Below, in pieces: positions 22,173 through 22,948 of a stretch of DNA of 22,948 bases. The number at the start of each line of letters is the position of its first letter. The stretch's first letter is position 1. Source of the stretch: an uncultured Clostridia bacterium (GTDB taxonomy: Bacteria > Bacillota > Clostridia > Christensenellales > CAG-138); contig CALAXO010000083.1 of assembly GCA_937894955.1 (NCBI GenBank), positions 1-22,948 on the forward strand. Direction: 5' to 3'. A program made the position numbers and the translations under genes. The notes beneath the pieces are model-generated. The model was given only the letters and a program-made list of their open reading frames with translations. It was not told the DNA's origin and made no database searches.

Positions 22173-22948
22173 ATGAGTATTTGGGAATTGTTTTTAACAG
22201 CCGTTGCACTGAGCATGGATGCAATGGCGGTTGCTGTTTCTGCCGGTATTTCCAATGCGGGCAGCAAAGGAGGAATAATCCGTACCAATTTCCATTTTCG
22301 AACTATTCTTGGAACATCTGCCGAGAGTCCGATACATATCGGAAACTTTTCCGAAGAAGTCGACACCACCATCACCATAATTCCCGAGCAATTTCCGCTT
22401 GCAGAACAAATATCTTCCTTGTACCTGTCCGCATCTTTCCGTAATCATTTCAATGCCATAGCGGAAGGTATCTATGCCGGCATCGAAGTGTTTGACAAAA
22501 ACGGTAGCAAAGTCTATTCCAAAAACTCTCCCGGAGACATACTGGAAATGGAACTGGAACCGGAATCATATCTATTCAAACTCTCTCGCATTATCCAGGA
22601 CAGCGAGCCCGTGATTTTTCATATCGCAGGTGCCAGCACCACCCCTAACGGAGGCAGTCTCGACGCCCCAGTTCTTATCGGAACATTCCAGCAGGATTTC
22701 AATATCAATCATACCGTACTATCCCGAAAGTTCTATTCTTTCCGTACAAGGAACAGCATGGAAATCTCACTTTCGTGTTTTAGCCCCGGAAAGCTATCCA
22801 TATATCGCGAGCACACCCTCATTCGCAAATCGGATTCAGGAAAGATCTCCTTCAAGACTCTGCCTGCCGGCACATATATCATCATGAATGATACCGGCAC
22901 AGACGGAGATTACAATTCATTGACTATCACCGGACGCACGATTCAAGA
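22173..22948 (+). CDS. mntP: mntP 5' fragment joined in frame to an unrelated beta-rich secreted-type sequence
   Basis: The ATG at 22173 starts MSIWELFLTAVALSMDAMAV, followed by AVSAGIS. This is the first helix of the manganese exporter MntP, with the conserved SMDA (Asp 16). After about residue 30 (near 22270) the MntP sequence stops where KALLIGLYFG-type residues are expected. The same frame continues to the window edge with polar, beta-rich sequence. That part holds two similar units that begin SAESPIHIGNF (about 22311) and SLDAPVLIGTF (about 22656) and end in Bacteroidota-like LPAGTYIIMNDTGTDGD. No helices follow, so a working MntP cannot be made. There is no ribosome binding site before the ATG and no yybP-ykoY manganese riboswitch in 22069-22172. 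A chimeric contig is the simplest reading. Confidence 0.6.
   Translation, partial: MSIWELFLTAVALSMDAMAVAVSAGISNAGSKGGIIRTNFHFRTILGTSAESPIHIGNFSEEVDTTITIIPEQFPLAEQISSLYLSASFRNHFNAIAEGIYAGIEVFDKNGSKVYSKNSPGDILEMELEPESYLFKLSRIIQDSEPVIFHIAGASTTPNGGSLDAPVLIGTFQQDFNINHTVLSRKFYSFRTRNSMEISLSCFSPGKLSIYREHTLIRKSDSGKISFKTLPAGTYIIMNDTGTDGDYNSLTITGRTIQ
22275..22948 (+). other. Foreign-looking segment: tandem PPC/beta-sandwich-like repeats
   Basis: From about 22275 base and codon use change. A sample line (22441-22500) is 25/60 GC against 34/60 in 21781-21840, and ATA, CTA, AGG and TCT codons appear that are rare in the neighbours. The encoded protein, open to the edge, has two repeats each opening with a PI/PV-x-IGxF motif and rich in Ser/Thr/Ile. 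Similar units occur before RHS or other surface domains in Bacteroides/Alistipes-type genomes. The assignment is from memory of that pattern only. Confidence 0.5.

Overview
The window looks like a chromosomal segment of an uncultured, probably gut-dwelling Clostridia (Bacillota). The evidence is AGGAG-type ribosome binding sites, housekeeping sigma promoters (TTGACA-17-TATAAT), TPP and FMN riboswitches in front of ECF-type vitamin transporters, a cohesin-domain surface protein, and a yqgF-yrzB (DUF1292) pair. No phage, CRISPR array, insertion sequence or defence island was recognised. Gene identities come from reading motifs; no database search was possible.

Layout. (1) 1-1515, minus strand: a secreted TlpA/redoxin-like protein cut by the left edge, preceded by a membrane-anchored cohesin-domain protein with its own promoter. 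(2) 1516-2216: a mostly gene-poor stretch with one doubtful small ORF. (3) 2291-3951: a PAP2-like membrane protein (minus) divergent from a membrane-linked XRE regulator (plus) whose promoter implies a leaderless mRNA; between them lies a set of TCTAC/GTAGA half-sites. (4) 4130-5461, minus: a polytopic membrane protein resembling PIG-V-like mannosyltransferases. (5) 5623-8345, plus: tRNA-Ser(GGA), a small membrane protein, an internalin-like leucine-rich-repeat protein and a degenerate phosphoribosyltransferase-like protein. (6) 14967 down to 8484, minus: a probable operon of a zinc-ribbon membrane protein, an ABC-2 ATPase, two overlapping ABC-2 permeases and a MATE efflux protein. (7) 15390-16043: a small membrane protein and a TetR-like gene remnant. 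(8) 17066 down to 16176, minus: a SpoU/TrmH RNA methyltransferase. (9) 17279-20021, plus: TPP riboswitch-thiT, a family 6 DNA glycosylase, an AAA ATPase remnant, and FMN riboswitch-ribU. (10) 20180-22068, plus: a GH25 muramidase, RuvX/YqgF and DUF1292. (11) 22173-22948: the first ~30 codons of mntP run in frame into an unrelated sequence of lower GC and different codon use that resembles Bacteroidota secreted beta-sandwich repeats. This is either an assembly chimera or a real gene fusion.

How the genes work together. Vitamin salvage is the clearest theme: thiamine and riboflavin transporter S-components each sit behind the matching riboswitch. The TPP leader shows mutually exclusive antiterminator and terminator pairings that imply OFF control by TPP. 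The minus-strand operon 14967-8484 looks like an export or envelope-stress module built around an ABC-2 exporter, with a Cys-rich membrane protein as first gene. Two decayed fragments (TetR and AAA/DUF4143 ATPase) show gene loss between the active units. The most important item to resolve is the 22.27 kb junction.
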